Shown: positions 1 to 8,815, counted from the first letter of the stretch. The stretch is DNA of 64,000 bases from UBA1127 sp034422455 (GCA_034422455.1 DAOUJQ010000012.1:186001-250000), one strand, 5' to 3'. Notes: generated by a model not told the origin, from the letters alone. Made by a program: numbers and translations.

Positions 1-2434
1 TCTTGACGACGGTCTTGCCGTCCAGGTGTCGCTGCACGTTTGCCTGAGCTAAAGCCAGGTCCCTGGCCTCGTCTTCCGAGAGACCGGGCGGCGTGGAGAG
101 CCGGTCGCGCACGCGGCCGTCCACCTGCACGACGAGCGTCACCGTCTCTTCGGCGGCGAGCGCGTCGTCCCACGTGGGGAACGACTGCCGGTGCACGCTG
201 AAGCCGTGGCCCAGCCGCTCCCACAGCTCCTCGGCCAGGTGCGGCGCGATGGGCGCGAGAAGCACCAGGAACGCGCGGCGCGTCTCGTTCCATGCCGCGG
301 CGCTGGCGGAGCCGTTCTCCCACGCGTGCTGCATGAGGTTCGTCAACTCCATCAACGCGGCGATGGCCGTGTTGAACTTGAAGGCGTCCAGGTCCTGGTA
401 CACCTTGCGCATGGTCTGGTGGAGCTTGCGTCGCAGTTCCCGGCTGCCGTCAGAGTCGTCGCCGGCGGTGAGCGCCGACGGGTCGCGCGCCCAGATGTCC
501 CAGACACGGTTGAACCACCGCGCGATGCCGTTGATGCCGCTGTCGCTCCAGTCGCCGCCGCGGTCCCACGGGCCGACAAACATGAGGTACGTGCGCACGA
601 TGTCCGCGCCCAGCGCCGCGACGTACTCGTCCGGGGCGACGACGTTGCCGCGCGACTTACTCATCTTGGCCCCGTCGGCAATGATGTGGCCCTGGTTGTA
701 GAGGCGGAGGAACGGTTCGTCGAAGCTCAGCAGGCCAATGTCCCGCAACGCTTTGGTGAAGAACCGTGCGTACATGAGGTGCATGACCGCGTGTTCCGCG
801 CCGCCGGTGTACTGGTCGACGGGCGCCCACGCCTCGGCCTGCGATGGGTCCCATGCCTGCTCTCCGTTTCTGGCGCTCAGGTAGCGGAGGAAGTACCAGG
901 ACGAGTCGAAGAAGGTGTCCATCGTGTCGGTCTCGCGCCGGCCGTCGCCGCCGCACTGCGGGCAGGCCGCCTGGACGAACTCCTCGTTCCGGGCCAGCGG
1001 CGATTCTCCCGTCGGCCGGAAGTCCGCGTCCTCCGGCAGCAGCACCGGCAGCTGGTCCTCCGGGACCGGCACAGTCCCGCAGTTGGGGCAGTGGACCATC
1101 GGGATGGGCGTGCCCCAGTAGCGCTGGCGGGAGACCAGCCAGTCCCGAAGCCGGTAGGTCTGCGTCACCTCACCGGTGCCCCGAGCCTCCAGGTAAGCCG
1201 CGATGGCCTCCATGCCCTTTTCGTTGGGAATGCCGTTGAAGTCCCCGGAGTTGACCATCGTGCCCGGTTCAGCGTACGCCTCTTCCAGCGTCTCCTCCCC
1301 GGTGGCGCCCGGAGGCGCGATGACCGTGACGATGGGCAATCCGAATTTGGTCGCGAAATCAAAGTCGCGCTGGTCGTGCGCCGGCACACCCATGACCGCG
1401 CCGGTGGCATACCAAGCCACCGCGTAGTCCGCCGTCCAGATGGGCACAGGCTGACCGTTGGCCGGGTTGATGCAGTACGCCCCCAACGGGACGCCCGTCT
1501 TCTCTCGCTCCGTAGACATGCGCTCGATGTCCGACTTGGCACGGGCCTCGTTGACGTAGGCTTCCACCGTCGCTTGCTGCTCCCGCGACGTCAGCGCGGG
1601 CACAAGCGGGTGCTCGGGCGCGAGCACCATGAAGGTGACGCCGAAGAGGGTGTCGACGCGCGTAGTGAACACCCGCAGCGACTTCTCCTCCAGGCCAAGA
1701 TGCGAAATGTCAAAGACGACCTCTGCGCCCTCGCTGCGGCCTATCCAGTTGCGCTGCATGATGAGGATCTTCTCCGGCCAGTCCGTGATGCCGGAGGCGT
1801 CCAGCAGTTCGTCAGCGTAGTCGGTGATGCGCAGGAACCACTGGTCCAACTCGCGGCGGGTGATGGGCGTCCCGCAGCGTTCGCAGGCGCCGTCCACCAC
1901 CTGCTCGTTCGCCAGCACGGTCTGACACGACGGACACCAGACCGCGGGCGCGTGGGCGCGGTACGCCAGCCCGGCCTTGTATAGCTGCAAGAACAGCCAT
2001 TGGTTCCACTTGTAGTACTCGGGCAAACAGCAGATGATCTCCCGATCCCAGTCATACACGGTGCCCATCGACCGCAGCTGGCCGCGCATCTTCTCGATGT
2101 TGGCCATCGTCCACGTGTGCGGGTGGACACCCTGGCGAATGGCCGCGTTCTCCGCAGGTAGACCGAAGGCGTCAAAGCCCATGGGGTGCAGCACGTTGTA
2201 CCCCTGCATGCGGCGGAAGCGCGCGTGGGCGTCCGAGGGCGCCATTGCGTACCAGTGGCCGATGTGGACGTCGCCGGAGGGGTATGGGTACATGGTGAGC
2301 TCATACCAATTCGGCCGGGGATCGTCGTCATGCACGGTGTGCAGGCCCTCAGCCTCCCACCGGTCCTGCCACTTCTTGTCGACCGCCTTCGGGTCCCACC
2401 GGAGCTCCGATTGCCGGGTCCGCTGCTGGGTCAT
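1..2434 (-). CDS. leuS: Leucyl-tRNA synthetase (3' end outside window)
   Basis: Class I synthetase that charges tRNA-Leu in the cytoplasm. The minus-strand reading from ATG 2434-2432 is open to the window edge (811 codons). It begins MTQQRTRQSELRWDPKAVDK and contains the HIGH-type motif in YPSGDVHIGHWYAMAPSDA. A GFDAFGLPAENAA segment and a zinc-type CPSC...CERC pair follow. The last visible residues end in DGKTVVK; family members usually finish about 15 residues later with a VPGRLVN-like tail, so only the extreme C-terminus is missing. A T-box leader lies directly upstream, which fits a leucine synthetase regulated by uncharged tRNA-Leu. Identity is very secure. Confidence 0.97.
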   Translation of the reverse strand, partial: MTQQRTRQSELRWDPKAVDKKWQDRWEAEGLHTVHDDDPRPNWYELTMYPYPSGDVHIGHWYAMAPSDAHARFRRMQGYNVLHPMGFDAFGLPAENAAIRQGVHPHTWTMANIEKMRGQLRSMGTVYDWDREIICCLPEYYKWNQWLFLQLYKAGLAYRAHAPAVWCPSCQTVLANEQVVDGACERCGTPITRRELDQWFLRITDYADELLDASGITDWPEKILIMQRNWIGRSEGAEVVFDISHLGLEEKSLRVFTTRVDTLFGVTFMVLAPEHPLVPALTSREQQATVEAYVNEARAKSDIERMSTEREKTGVPLGAYCINPANGQPVPIWTADYAVAWYATGAVMGVPAHDQRDFDFATKFGLPIVTVIAPPGATGEETLEEAYAEPGTMVNSGDFNGIPNEKGMEAIAAYLEARGTGEVTQTYRLRDWLVSRQRYWGTPIPMVHCPNCGTVPVPEDQLPVLLPEDADFRPTGESPLARNEEFVQAACPQCGGDGRRETDTMDTFFDSSWYFLRYLSARNGEQAWDPSQAEAWAPVDQYTGGAEHAVMHLMYARFFTKALRDIGLLSFDEPFLRLYNQGHIIADGAKMSKSRGNVVAPDEYVAALGADIVRTYLMFVGPWDRGGDWSDSGINGIARWFNRVWDIWARDPSALTAGDDSDGSRELRRKLHQTMRKVYQDLDAFKFNTAIAALMELTNLMQHAWENGSASAAAWNETRRAFLVLLAPIAPHLAEELWERLGHGFSVHRQSFPTWDDALAAEETVTLVVQVDGRVRDRLSTPPGLSEDEARDLALAQANVQRHLDGKTVVK

Positions 2435-2493
2435 AGTGATTGCGTCTCCTTGCGATACTTAATGGGAGATGGCCGGCGACGGCCAATAGCTCC

Positions 2494-2525
2494 AACAAAA
2501 AGACCCGTCCCACAAAGGGACGGGT
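2494..2525 (-). terminator. T-box attenuator terminator
   Basis: On the minus strand a perfect 9-bp stem (ACCCGTCCC 2503-2511 with GGGACGGGT 2517-2525, 5-nt loop) is followed by TCTTTTTGTT. This is the terminator alternative to the antiterminator that includes the T-box sequence. It sits about 60 nt before the leuS start. Confidence 0.88.
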
Positions 2526-2795
2526 TGCCGAATGCCCGCGGTACCACCCTGCTTGTCATCTGCCGCATTTGCGACAGTGACCACTTTCGAGGCGGTAACG
2601 GAGCCACCGTCTGACCTTATGAGAGCGCCCGAGATAATCTCGCTTGATTCGAAACCAATCGTGGACGCACACTCATTTGGGCCGCCGCTCCGGGGCGAGT
2701 TCGCGACGCCTGCGCCACCGGCCTCTCACCGCCTGCCGGCTCGCTGCTGCGCGGCGCTCCGCTACTACTCCCCTTCGTAGCGTTTCGCTATTCCG
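2494..2795 (-). promoter_or_regulatory. T-box leader (tRNA-Leu-sensing riboswitch) of leuS
   Basis: The minus strand carries the near-invariant T-box sequence AGGGTGGTACCGCGGGC at 2534-2550. An intrinsic terminator follows directly and then leuS. This is the hallmark arrangement of a transcriptional T-box: uncharged tRNA pairs its NCCA end with the bulge and stabilises the antiterminator. A structured GC-rich stem I region lies upstream. A CTC leucine codon at 2697-2699 (minus strand) in the context GCGAACTCGCC is a plausible specifier, but this is inferred without folding. The 5' boundary is estimated from the promoter at 2802-2831. Confidence 0.9.
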
Positions 2796-2801
2796 AGTAC
2801 G

Positions 2802-2831
2802 AGCGTAGCACTGGGCAATTTGGGGTGTCAA
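2802..2831 (-). promoter_or_regulatory. Putative sigma-70 promoter of leuS
   Basis: The minus strand shows TTGACA (2826-2831), an 18-nt spacer and TACGCT (2802-2807). Transcription would start near 2795 and give a leader of about 360 nt, the size expected for a T-box. The -35 is perfect and the -10 is weak. Confidence 0.55.
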
Positions 2832-2905
2832 CTTGGCGATGACATGCCTGACACCCGGCGAGGGTAAAGCGCAGAATACACGCCCGCAGAACGCGCGCAG
2901 GGTTC

Positions 2906-2934
2906 TTGCAGCGGCTTATTCGTTTTGCTACAAT
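2906..2934 (+). promoter_or_regulatory. Putative sigma-70 promoter of the nusA operon
   Basis: TTGCAG (2906-2911), a 17-nt spacer and TACAAT (2929-2934) form a good house-keeping promoter about 90 nt upstream of the nusA start. A terminator-like hairpin lies between them. Confidence 0.7.
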
Positions 2935-2968
2935 CGTCCGCAAGAGCACATGCTCGATATACTTGTGA

Positions 2969-2992
2969 AAGTGGGCTCGACCCACTTTTTTC
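2969..2992 (+). terminator. Leader hairpin with U-tract before nusA (possible attenuator)
   Basis: AAGTGGG (2969-2975), loop CTCGA and CCCACTT (2981-2987) run into a T-tract to 2991. It lies between the predicted nusA promoter and the nusA start codon at 3024, so it must be at least partly read through. It resembles the leader hairpins found upstream of rimP-nusA operons in Firmicutes. A role in NusA autoregulation is inferred. Confidence 0.6.
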
Positions 2993-3023
2993 TTTGATAG
3001 AGGCCAACAAGGGGGTCTAGGGT

Positions 3024-4616
3024 ATGAAGAGTGACTTTTTCATCGCTGTAACCCAACTGGCCGCAGAACGGGGCCTGCCCCGTGAGACCGTGCTCGGTGT
3101 GGTTGAGGCGGCGTTGGTGTCCGCATACCGGAAGGAGGGCGTCGGCGCCGGCCACGACCTCTCGGTGCGGCTTGACCCGAGCGATGGCGAGGTCTCCGTC
3201 TACATCCTGAAGCGCGTCGTGAAGACCGCCGCCGAGATCGAGGACGACCGGCGCGAGATCACCCTGCGCGAGGCCAAGAAGCTCAAGTCCGAGGTGGCAG
3301 TCGAAGACATTATCGAGCTCGAGGCGGACTTCGCCTCCGCCGGCCGCATCGCGGCACAGACCGCCAAGCAGGTCGTGCTGCAACGGCTCCGCGAGGCGGA
3401 GCGCGAGCTGGTCCTCTCCGAGTACACCAGCCGCGTCGGCGAGATCCTTGCCGGCCGCATCGAGCGCGTGGAGCCGCATCAGGTCGTCGTGAACCTGGGC
3501 CGCGCCGACGCCCTGATGCCCCGCGAGGAGGAGGTCCCGAGCGAACGGTACCGCCCGAACACGACCCTGCAGTTCTACCTGGCAGACGTCGCCGAGAGCA
3601 CGCGCGGGCCGGAGCTCATCCTGTCGCGGGCCCACAAGAACCTCGTCCGGCGACTGTTCGAGCGGGAGGTCCCCGAGGTCTACAAGGGCGTGGTCGAAAT
3701 CAAGGCAATTGCCCGCGAACCCGGCTCCCGCACAAAGGTTGCCGTGGTCGCCCGGCAGGAGGGCGTGGACCCGGTAGGCTCCTGCGTGGGCCTGCGTGGC
3801 TTCCGCATTCAGAACATCGTGAGCGAGCTTCAGGGCGAGAAGATCGACGTGCTGCCCTACAGCGACGACATGCGCGATTTCCTGGCCAACGCCCTCAGCC
3901 CGGCCCAGGTCGTCAAGGTTGAGCTGGAGCAGGTGGAGAAGTCCGCACTGATCATCGTGCCGGACCGCCACCTGTCGCTGGCCATCGGCCGCGAGGGGCA
4001 GAACGCCAGGCTTGCTGCCAAGTTGACGGGCTGGCGTATCGACATTCGCAGCGAGTCCGATCACCTCCTCGAGGCGGAGCAAGCGGCCGAGGAGGCCGAG
4101 GCGGCAGCCGCGGAAGCCGAGGCCATCATCGAGGCGGAGCGGGCCGCAGCCGTAGAGGCGGTCGTCGAAGAAGCTGTAGAGGTCGCAGAGGCCGTAGAGG
4201 TGGTGGCGGAAGAAGAGGCGATCGAGGAGCCGGAGGTTGCCGCGCCGGTTGCAGAGGTCGTCGAAGAACCGGTTGCGGAGGTTGAGGAGAGCGCCCCCGT
4301 GGCCGTCGAGGAGGTCATCGAGGCCATCGACGAGGACGCGGAGATCGAAGAGCTGCTGCGCATCGAAGCCGAGGAGGCCGCGGCCGAGGCGGCGCTGGAG
4401 GAGCTGCAGCCGGAACCGGCGGGCATCTCCGTTGACGACGACTCCATCTGGGTGTTGCCCGAGGCCGTCCGGAGTCCATCGGTGCTCCGGTTTGCCGAGG
4501 ACATTCTGCCCTCGGAGCGGGGCCGTACCCGCGACCGCCGCGCTCCCGACCCCAATGTCCCGGCCGGGGCGGACAACCGGCCAAAGGCCAAGCGGGGCAA
4601 GCGGTCAAGAAGCTAG
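3024..4616 (+). CDS. nusA: Transcription termination/antitermination factor NusA
   Basis: RNA polymerase-binding elongation factor. The N-terminal domain (about 1-110) begins MKSDFFIAVTQLAAERGL. An S1 domain follows (about 130-200), then KH1 (GSCVGLRGFRIQNIVSELQG) and KH2 (GREGQNARLAAKLTGWRIDI). Residues from about 350 to 480 are an almost pure Glu/Ala/Val acidic extension, and the tail ends in a basic KAKRGKRSRS patch. The common core is about 345 residues, so this 530-aa protein carries about 185 extra residues. It is first in the operon with ylxR and infB. No rimP precedes it, although rimP is the usual upstream partner. Confidence 0.96.
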   Translation: MKSDFFIAVTQLAAERGLPRETVLGVVEAALVSAYRKEGVGAGHDLSVRLDPSDGEVSVYILKRVVKTAAEIEDDRREITLREAKKLKSEVAVEDIIELEADFASAGRIAAQTAKQVVLQRLREAERELVLSEYTSRVGEILAGRIERVEPHQVVVNLGRADALMPREEEVPSERYRPNTTLQFYLADVAESTRGPELILSRAHKNLVRRLFEREVPEVYKGVVEIKAIAREPGSRTKVAVVARQEGVDPVGSCVGLRGFRIQNIVSELQGEKIDVLPYSDDMRDFLANALSPAQVVKVELEQVEKSALIIVPDRHLSLAIGREGQNARLAAKLTGWRIDIRSESDHLLEAEQAAEEAEAAAAEAEAIIEAERAAAVEAVVEEAVEVAEAVEVVAEEEAIEEPEVAAPVAEVVEEPVAEVEESAPVAVEEVIEAIDEDAEIEELLRIEAEEAAAEAALEELQPEPAGISVDDDSIWVLPEAVRSPSVLRFAEDILPSERGRTRDRRAPDPNVPAGADNRPKAKRGKRSRS

Positions 4617-4698
4617 ACCCAATGGGCCGCGTTCCATGCCGGCCGCGGCCTCACAACTTTATCGCAGGGGGCTTATCCCGGAAGGGCAGGTGCTGACG

Positions 4699-4992
4699 AT
4701 GGCAGCAAAACGCATTCCCGTCCGGACCTGTTGTGGGTGCGGCAGAAAGAGCGGGAAGCGGGATATGGTGCGCATCGTCAAACGCCCGGACGGCGACGTT
4801 GCCGTGGACCCCACCGGCCGCGCCTCAGGTCGAGGCGCCTACCTGTGCGAGGACCCGGCATGTTGGGAGGCCGGCCTCGCGCGCAACCGGTTGGAGCGCA
4901 CGCTGAAGGCCGCCATCGCCCCCGAGATTCGGTCCGCCTTGATGGCCTATGCGGACGAGCAGGGCCAAGACTGGGTGGGCCGGGAGGGCTGA
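4699..4992 (+). CDS. ylxR: YlxR family RNA-binding protein
   Basis: Small (97 aa) DUF448/YlxR protein with the family signatures RIPVRTCCGCGRK near the N-terminus and GRGAYLCEDPACW in the middle. Proteins of this family bind nucleic acid and sit between nusA and infB in many bacteria, exactly as here. The chosen ATG 4699 begins MAAKRIPVRT and has an AGG-type ribosome site. An in-frame ATG at 4636 would add 21 residues with no family support. The stop lies 1 nt before the infB start, implying translational coupling. Confidence 0.9.
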   Translation: MAAKRIPVRTCCGCGRKSGKRDMVRIVKRPDGDVAVDPTGRASGRGAYLCEDPACWEAGLARNRLERTLKAAIAPEIRSALMAYADEQGQDWVGREG

Positions 4993-4993
4993 T

Positions 4994-6832
4994 ATGGCAC
5001 GCAGATCATTTCGACCGAACAGGCCAACACGGAGGCGCGGACCGCGCAGGGGTTCCGCCCCCAACACCATGGTCATGGAGGCGCCGGACTTTTCCGCAGT
5101 CCTGGATCTGCCGCCAGCCATCATGGTGAGCCAGCTTGCCGGCATCATGCGGGCCAACCCGATTGACGTTATCAAGCAGCTTATGCGCACGGGCGTGATG
5201 GCCACCGTCAACGAGGTCATCGACTTTGAGACGGCGGCCACCGTGGCCACCACGATGGGCCACCGCGTGCGGCGGCTGGAGGACGCCAGCGTTGTAGAGG
5301 TGGAGGACCCGCTCAAGCCGGCGGCGGACGATCCGGAGGACCTGGAGCCCCGCGCGCCTGTCGTCACCATTCTCGGCCACGTCGACCACGGCAAGACCAC
5401 CCTCCTTGACGCCATCCGCCACACCAACGTCGTGGACCGGGAGGTCGGCGGCATAACCCAGCACATCGGCGCGTACCAGGTGGAGACGCACGACAACAAG
5501 CTCACCTTTCTGGACACTCCCGGCCATGAGGCCTTCACCGCCATGCGCGCCCGCGGCGCACACGCCACGGACGTCGCCATCCTCGTCGTCGCGGCCGACG
5601 ACGGCGTCATGCCGCAGACCACCGAGGCCGTCGACCATGCCAAGGCTGCAGGCGTCCCCATCGTCGTGGCCATCAACAAGATGGACCGGCCCGACGCCGA
5701 TCCCGACCGCGTCAAGCGGCAACTGGCGGAGCAGGGCCTGCTGCCCGAGGACTGGGGCGGCGAAACCATCATGGTGCCCGTCTCCGCCAAGTCCGGTGAC
5801 GGCCTGAACGACCTCCTGGAGAACCTGCTCGTTGTTACGGAGGTCCAGGAGCTCAAGGCCAACCCCAACCGCCAGGCAAGTGGCGTCGTGGTGGAGGCCC
5901 AGCTGGACAAGAGCAAGGGCCCGCTGGCCACCGTGCTGGTGCAGCAGGGCACGTTGCGCGTAGGCGACAACCTCGTGGTGGGAGACACCTACGGGCGTGT
6001 CAAAGCGATGATCGCCGACACGGGCCGCCGCATCAGGGAGGCCGGCCCCTCCACGCCTGTGGAGCTGTTGGGCCTGTCGCAGCTTCCCCTGGCCGGGGAC
6101 CCATTCCTGGTCACCGCCGATGAGCGCTCTGCCCGGACGCTGTGGGAAACCCGCCTCCGCCGCAAGGAGGCGCAGAAGCGCGGCGCCCTCTCCATGGAAG
6201 AGGTGTCATCCCGCATTCAGAGCGGCGAGACCAAGGAGCTGCTCATCATCCTGAAGTGCGACGTGCAAGGCAGCATCGAGGCCGTGCGCAGTACCATCGT
6301 CAAGTCGTCGACGGACGAGGTGCAGGTGCGGATACTGCACGCCGCCGCCGGATCCGTGACTGAGAGCGACATCCTGCTGGCCAGCGCTTCGGACGCCATC
6401 GTGATGGGGTTCAACACGCGAATTGAGCCCGGGGCAAGGGCGCTGGCGGAGCAGAACGGGATCCAGATTCGCCAATACGACATCATCTACCAGCTTGCGG
6501 AGGACGTCGACAAGGCCCTCCAGGGCCTGTTGACTCCCGAGGACCGGGAGGTGACCGACGGGCACGCGGAGGTCCGGGCCGTCTTCAACCTTGGCCGGCG
6601 CAACCGCATCGCCGGCTGCTACGTGACAGACGGCCGGGTGGCCCGAAACGTTCAGGTCAGGGTGCTCCGCAACGGGGATATGCTTCATACCGGGCCGGTA
6701 GCCAGCCTCAAGCGCTTCAAGGACGACGCCCGGGAGGTCACCGCAGGCTTCGAGTGCGGAATCGGTGTTGACGGCTTCAACGACATCGAGGAGGGGGACA
6801 CCCTCGAGTTCTTCCACGTCGAGCGCGGGTAG
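4994..6832 (+). CDS. infB: Translation initiation factor IF-2
   Basis: GTPase that delivers initiator tRNA to the 30S subunit. The start at ATG 4994 gives 612 residues. A short basic N-terminus (MARRSFRPNRPTRRRG) precedes the IF2N-like helical segment (about 35-90). The G domain has G1 GHVDHGKTT (128-136), G3 DTPGHEAF, G4 NKMD and G5 SAKSGDG. C-terminal domains end in GVDGFNDIEEGDTLEFF. The protein lacks the long repetitive N-terminal extension of proteobacterial IF2, so it is a compact form. It is followed 49 nt later by an unrelated inserted gene rather than rbfA. Confidence 0.97.
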   Translation: MARRSFRPNRPTRRRGPRRGSAPNTMVMEAPDFSAVLDLPPAIMVSQLAGIMRANPIDVIKQLMRTGVMATVNEVIDFETAATVATTMGHRVRRLEDASVVEVEDPLKPAADDPEDLEPRAPVVTILGHVDHGKTTLLDAIRHTNVVDREVGGITQHIGAYQVETHDNKLTFLDTPGHEAFTAMRARGAHATDVAILVVAADDGVMPQTTEAVDHAKAAGVPIVVAINKMDRPDADPDRVKRQLAEQGLLPEDWGGETIMVPVSAKSGDGLNDLLENLLVVTEVQELKANPNRQASGVVVEAQLDKSKGPLATVLVQQGTLRVGDNLVVGDTYGRVKAMIADTGRRIREAGPSTPVELLGLSQLPLAGDPFLVTADERSARTLWETRLRRKEAQKRGALSMEEVSSRIQSGETKELLIILKCDVQGSIEAVRSTIVKSSTDEVQVRILHAAAGSVTESDILLASASDAIVMGFNTRIEPGARALAEQNGIQIRQYDIIYQLAEDVDKALQGLLTPEDREVTDGHAEVRAVFNLGRRNRIAGCYVTDGRVARNVQVRVLRNGDMLHTGPVASLKRFKDDAREVTAGFECGIGVDGFNDIEEGDTLEFFHVERG

Positions 6833-6881
6833 AGGGTGGCAATGCGATTGCCCTCAACGAACCATTGGCCCAGGGGGAATG

Positions 6882-7310
6882 ATGCGGCAGGTCCCTTTTC
6901 ATCGAACCAAGCTTGCGGGTGAGTATTACGTCGCCGCTGAACTAGCTCTGCGAGGAGCTCGTGTTGTTCTTCATCCCGATTCTAGGACTGACGTTGACAT
7001 AGCGGCATTCGATGTGAGCAGAACTCGTGAAGCGTCCATCCAGATAAAGACAAAGACGAGCGACCGGTGGAACATAACCGTCGATTGGGATAGGGAGACC
7101 ATTCCCGATAATCAGTTCTGGGTTTTTGTTTCGCTTTCTGGTAATGGTGGGTTACCCAGCTATTACATAGTGCCTCAAGAGCAGATGCATTCGGACATAA
7201 TGGAAAGGCGTCGCATATTGTCTTCCAGTGAATCCACCCTAAACACATCCATCGGTGAAGATCGCATAGCTGAGTGGAAAGATCGCTGGGACGTGCTTGA
7301 CATCTTCTAG
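6882..7310 (+). CDS. PD-(D/E)XK nuclease-like protein inserted in the infB-rbfA operon
   Basis: A 142-aa protein of unknown precise role. The N-terminal GEYYVAAELALRGARVVLHP, then TDVDIAAFD (D39) and IQIKTK (Q54, K56), make a plausible E...D...(Q/E)xK core of the PD-(D/E)XK superfamily, as in restriction-like and resolvase-like nucleases. Base composition is visibly lower in GC than both flanks, suggesting a recent arrival. It is co-directional with infB (49 nt upstream) and rbfA (47 nt downstream), so it is probably co-transcribed. ATG 6882 is chosen over 6879 because AGGGGG (6872-6877) is better spaced. The nuclease assignment rests on motifs only. Confidence 0.6.
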   Translation: MRQVPFHRTKLAGEYYVAAELALRGARVVLHPDSRTDVDIAAFDVSRTREASIQIKTKTSDRWNITVDWDRETIPDNQFWVFVSLSGNGGLPSYYIVPQEQMHSDIMERRRILSSSESTLNTSIGEDRIAEWKDRWDVLDIF

Positions 7311-7357
7311 TACCGCCTACTCACCCAACATAAGCCAAAAGGGAGAACACCCCCGCA

Positions 7358-7729
7358 ATGAGTCGCCGCATGGGCCGCGTCAATGACCTTCTGCGAGAAG
7401 AGCTGAGCCTCCTTCTCCTGCACGAGCTCAAGGACCCGCGCGTTGCCGCCCTGACGACCGTCACCCACGTGGACACCTCCCCCGACCTGGAGCACGCGCG
7501 CATTCACGTCAGCATCATGGGGACGCAGGAGGAACAGGACGCCGCGATGAAAGGGCTCAAGTCCGCAGAAGGCTTTCTGCGGCGCAGCCTGGCTGGCAGG
7601 GTGAAGATGCGCCGCGTACCGTCCCTCACCTTCGCGCTGGACACCTCCATGGAGCGCGGCGCGCAGATGCTGGAGCTCATCGATCGCGTGGCAGACGGCC
7701 ACGGCGCCCATCAGGAAAGAAGGCTATGA
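7358..7729 (+). CDS. rbfA: 30S ribosome-binding factor RbfA
   Basis: KH-type protein for late 16S rRNA 5'-end maturation and cold adaptation; 123 aa, normal for the family. It begins SRRMGRVNDLLREELSLLLLHELKDPR and carries the LTTVTHVDTSPDLEHARIHVSI strand region and LRRSLAGRVKMRRVPSLTF. Its TGA overlaps the truB ATG by 4 nt (ATGA), indicating coupled translation. Confidence 0.95.
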   Translation: MSRRMGRVNDLLREELSLLLLHELKDPRVAALTTVTHVDTSPDLEHARIHVSIMGTQEEQDAAMKGLKSAEGFLRRSLAGRVKMRRVPSLTFALDTSMERGAQMLELIDRVADGHGAHQERRL

Positions 7730-8667
7730 ACGTCAACGGCGTGCTGAACCTCTACAAGCCGGTGGGCGAGACGTCCATGGACATCGTGCGCATGGTCAAG
7801 CGGCTCACCGGCCAGAAGAAGGTGGGGCACGGCGGCACGCTGGACCCCATCGCCAGCGGGGTGTTGCCCATCTGTCTCGGCCAGGCGACGCGGCTCATGG
7901 ACCCGCTGGTCGACGGCGTGAAGCGGTACCACACTCGCGTCCGTCTCGGCGAGACGACGGACACCTACGACGCCGCGGGCGCCGTCACCGAGCGGGCCGA
8001 CCCCTCCGGCGTCACCCGCGAAGACCTGGAGGCGGCCCTCGAAGCCTTCCGGGGCACCATCCAACAGGTGCCGCCCATGTACAGCGCGCTGAAGCAGGGC
8101 GGCGAGCGGCTGTACGACCTCGCGCGGGCGGGGTTCGACGTGAAGCGGGAGCCGAGGGAGGTTGTCGTCCACAGTCTCACCCTGGAAGCATGGGAGCCGC
8201 CGGACGTCGTGCTGGACATCGTCTGCGGGCGCGGCGTCTACGTCCGCTCATTGGGACACGACCTCGGCACGGCGCTCGGATGCGGCGGGCACGTGGTCGA
8301 GCTGGAGCGGCGGGCGACCGGTCCCTTCACCATCGAGGACTCCGTGACCCCGGAGCAATTCAGGGAGGCCGCGGAAGCCGGGACGTGGCAGGAGTTCGTC
8401 CACCCACCGGACGTGGTGGTATCCAATCTGCCTGCGGGCACGGTGTCGGGCGCGCTGGAACTGTTCGTGAAGTCGGGCCGCTCGGTGGTGCTCGCCGGTC
8501 GGGAGGGCATGGACCCGCCCCGCCATGGCGACTTGTGGCGGGTGTACGGGCACAACGGCCGCTTCCTGGCGCTCGCGCGCTATGACAAGCCCTCAGGTCA
8601 GTGGAAGCCGGAGAAGGTCTTCGACGGCGGGGGCCAGCCGAGGGCCGGCACCACGGCGAACCGCTAG
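7726..8667 (+). CDS. truB: tRNA pseudouridine(55) synthase TruB
   Basis: Makes pseudouridine-55 in the tRNA T-loop. It begins MNVNGVLNLYKPVGETSMD and has the catalytic motif GHGGTLDPIASGVLPI with Asp40. The later motifs are TDTYDAAG, PPMYSALKQGGERLYDLAR and RGVYVRSLGHDLG. The C-terminal about 80 residues (after 230) form the usual PUA-like extension. It is the last gene of the nusA-infB group. Confidence 0.96.
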   Translation: MNVNGVLNLYKPVGETSMDIVRMVKRLTGQKKVGHGGTLDPIASGVLPICLGQATRLMDPLVDGVKRYHTRVRLGETTDTYDAAGAVTERADPSGVTREDLEAALEAFRGTIQQVPPMYSALKQGGERLYDLARAGFDVKREPREVVVHSLTLEAWEPPDVVLDIVCGRGVYVRSLGHDLGTALGCGGHVVELERRATGPFTIEDSVTPEQFREAAEAGTWQEFVHPPDVVVSNLPAGTVSGALELFVKSGRSVVLAGREGMDPPRHGDLWRVYGHNGRFLALARYDKPSGQWKPEKVFDGGGQPRAGTTANR

Positions 8668-8815
8668 AGCGGGCATGGCCCCTTCTCGCGCTCGACGGAG
8701 CTCAGCGCGAACGGCGAGCACAGACAGGGCAGTCGACGCCACTTTTTTCCCACTCTCCATAGGCCGACGTGCATTCCGTTTATCCTCACCACTATTCCAA
8801 TTCGTAATGGAAATC

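Noticed and set aside
191..1984. Long plus-strand reading frame (597 codons)
   Set aside because: It is the antisense of leuS; GC-rich codons keep the opposite strand open. It has no ribosome site or family match.
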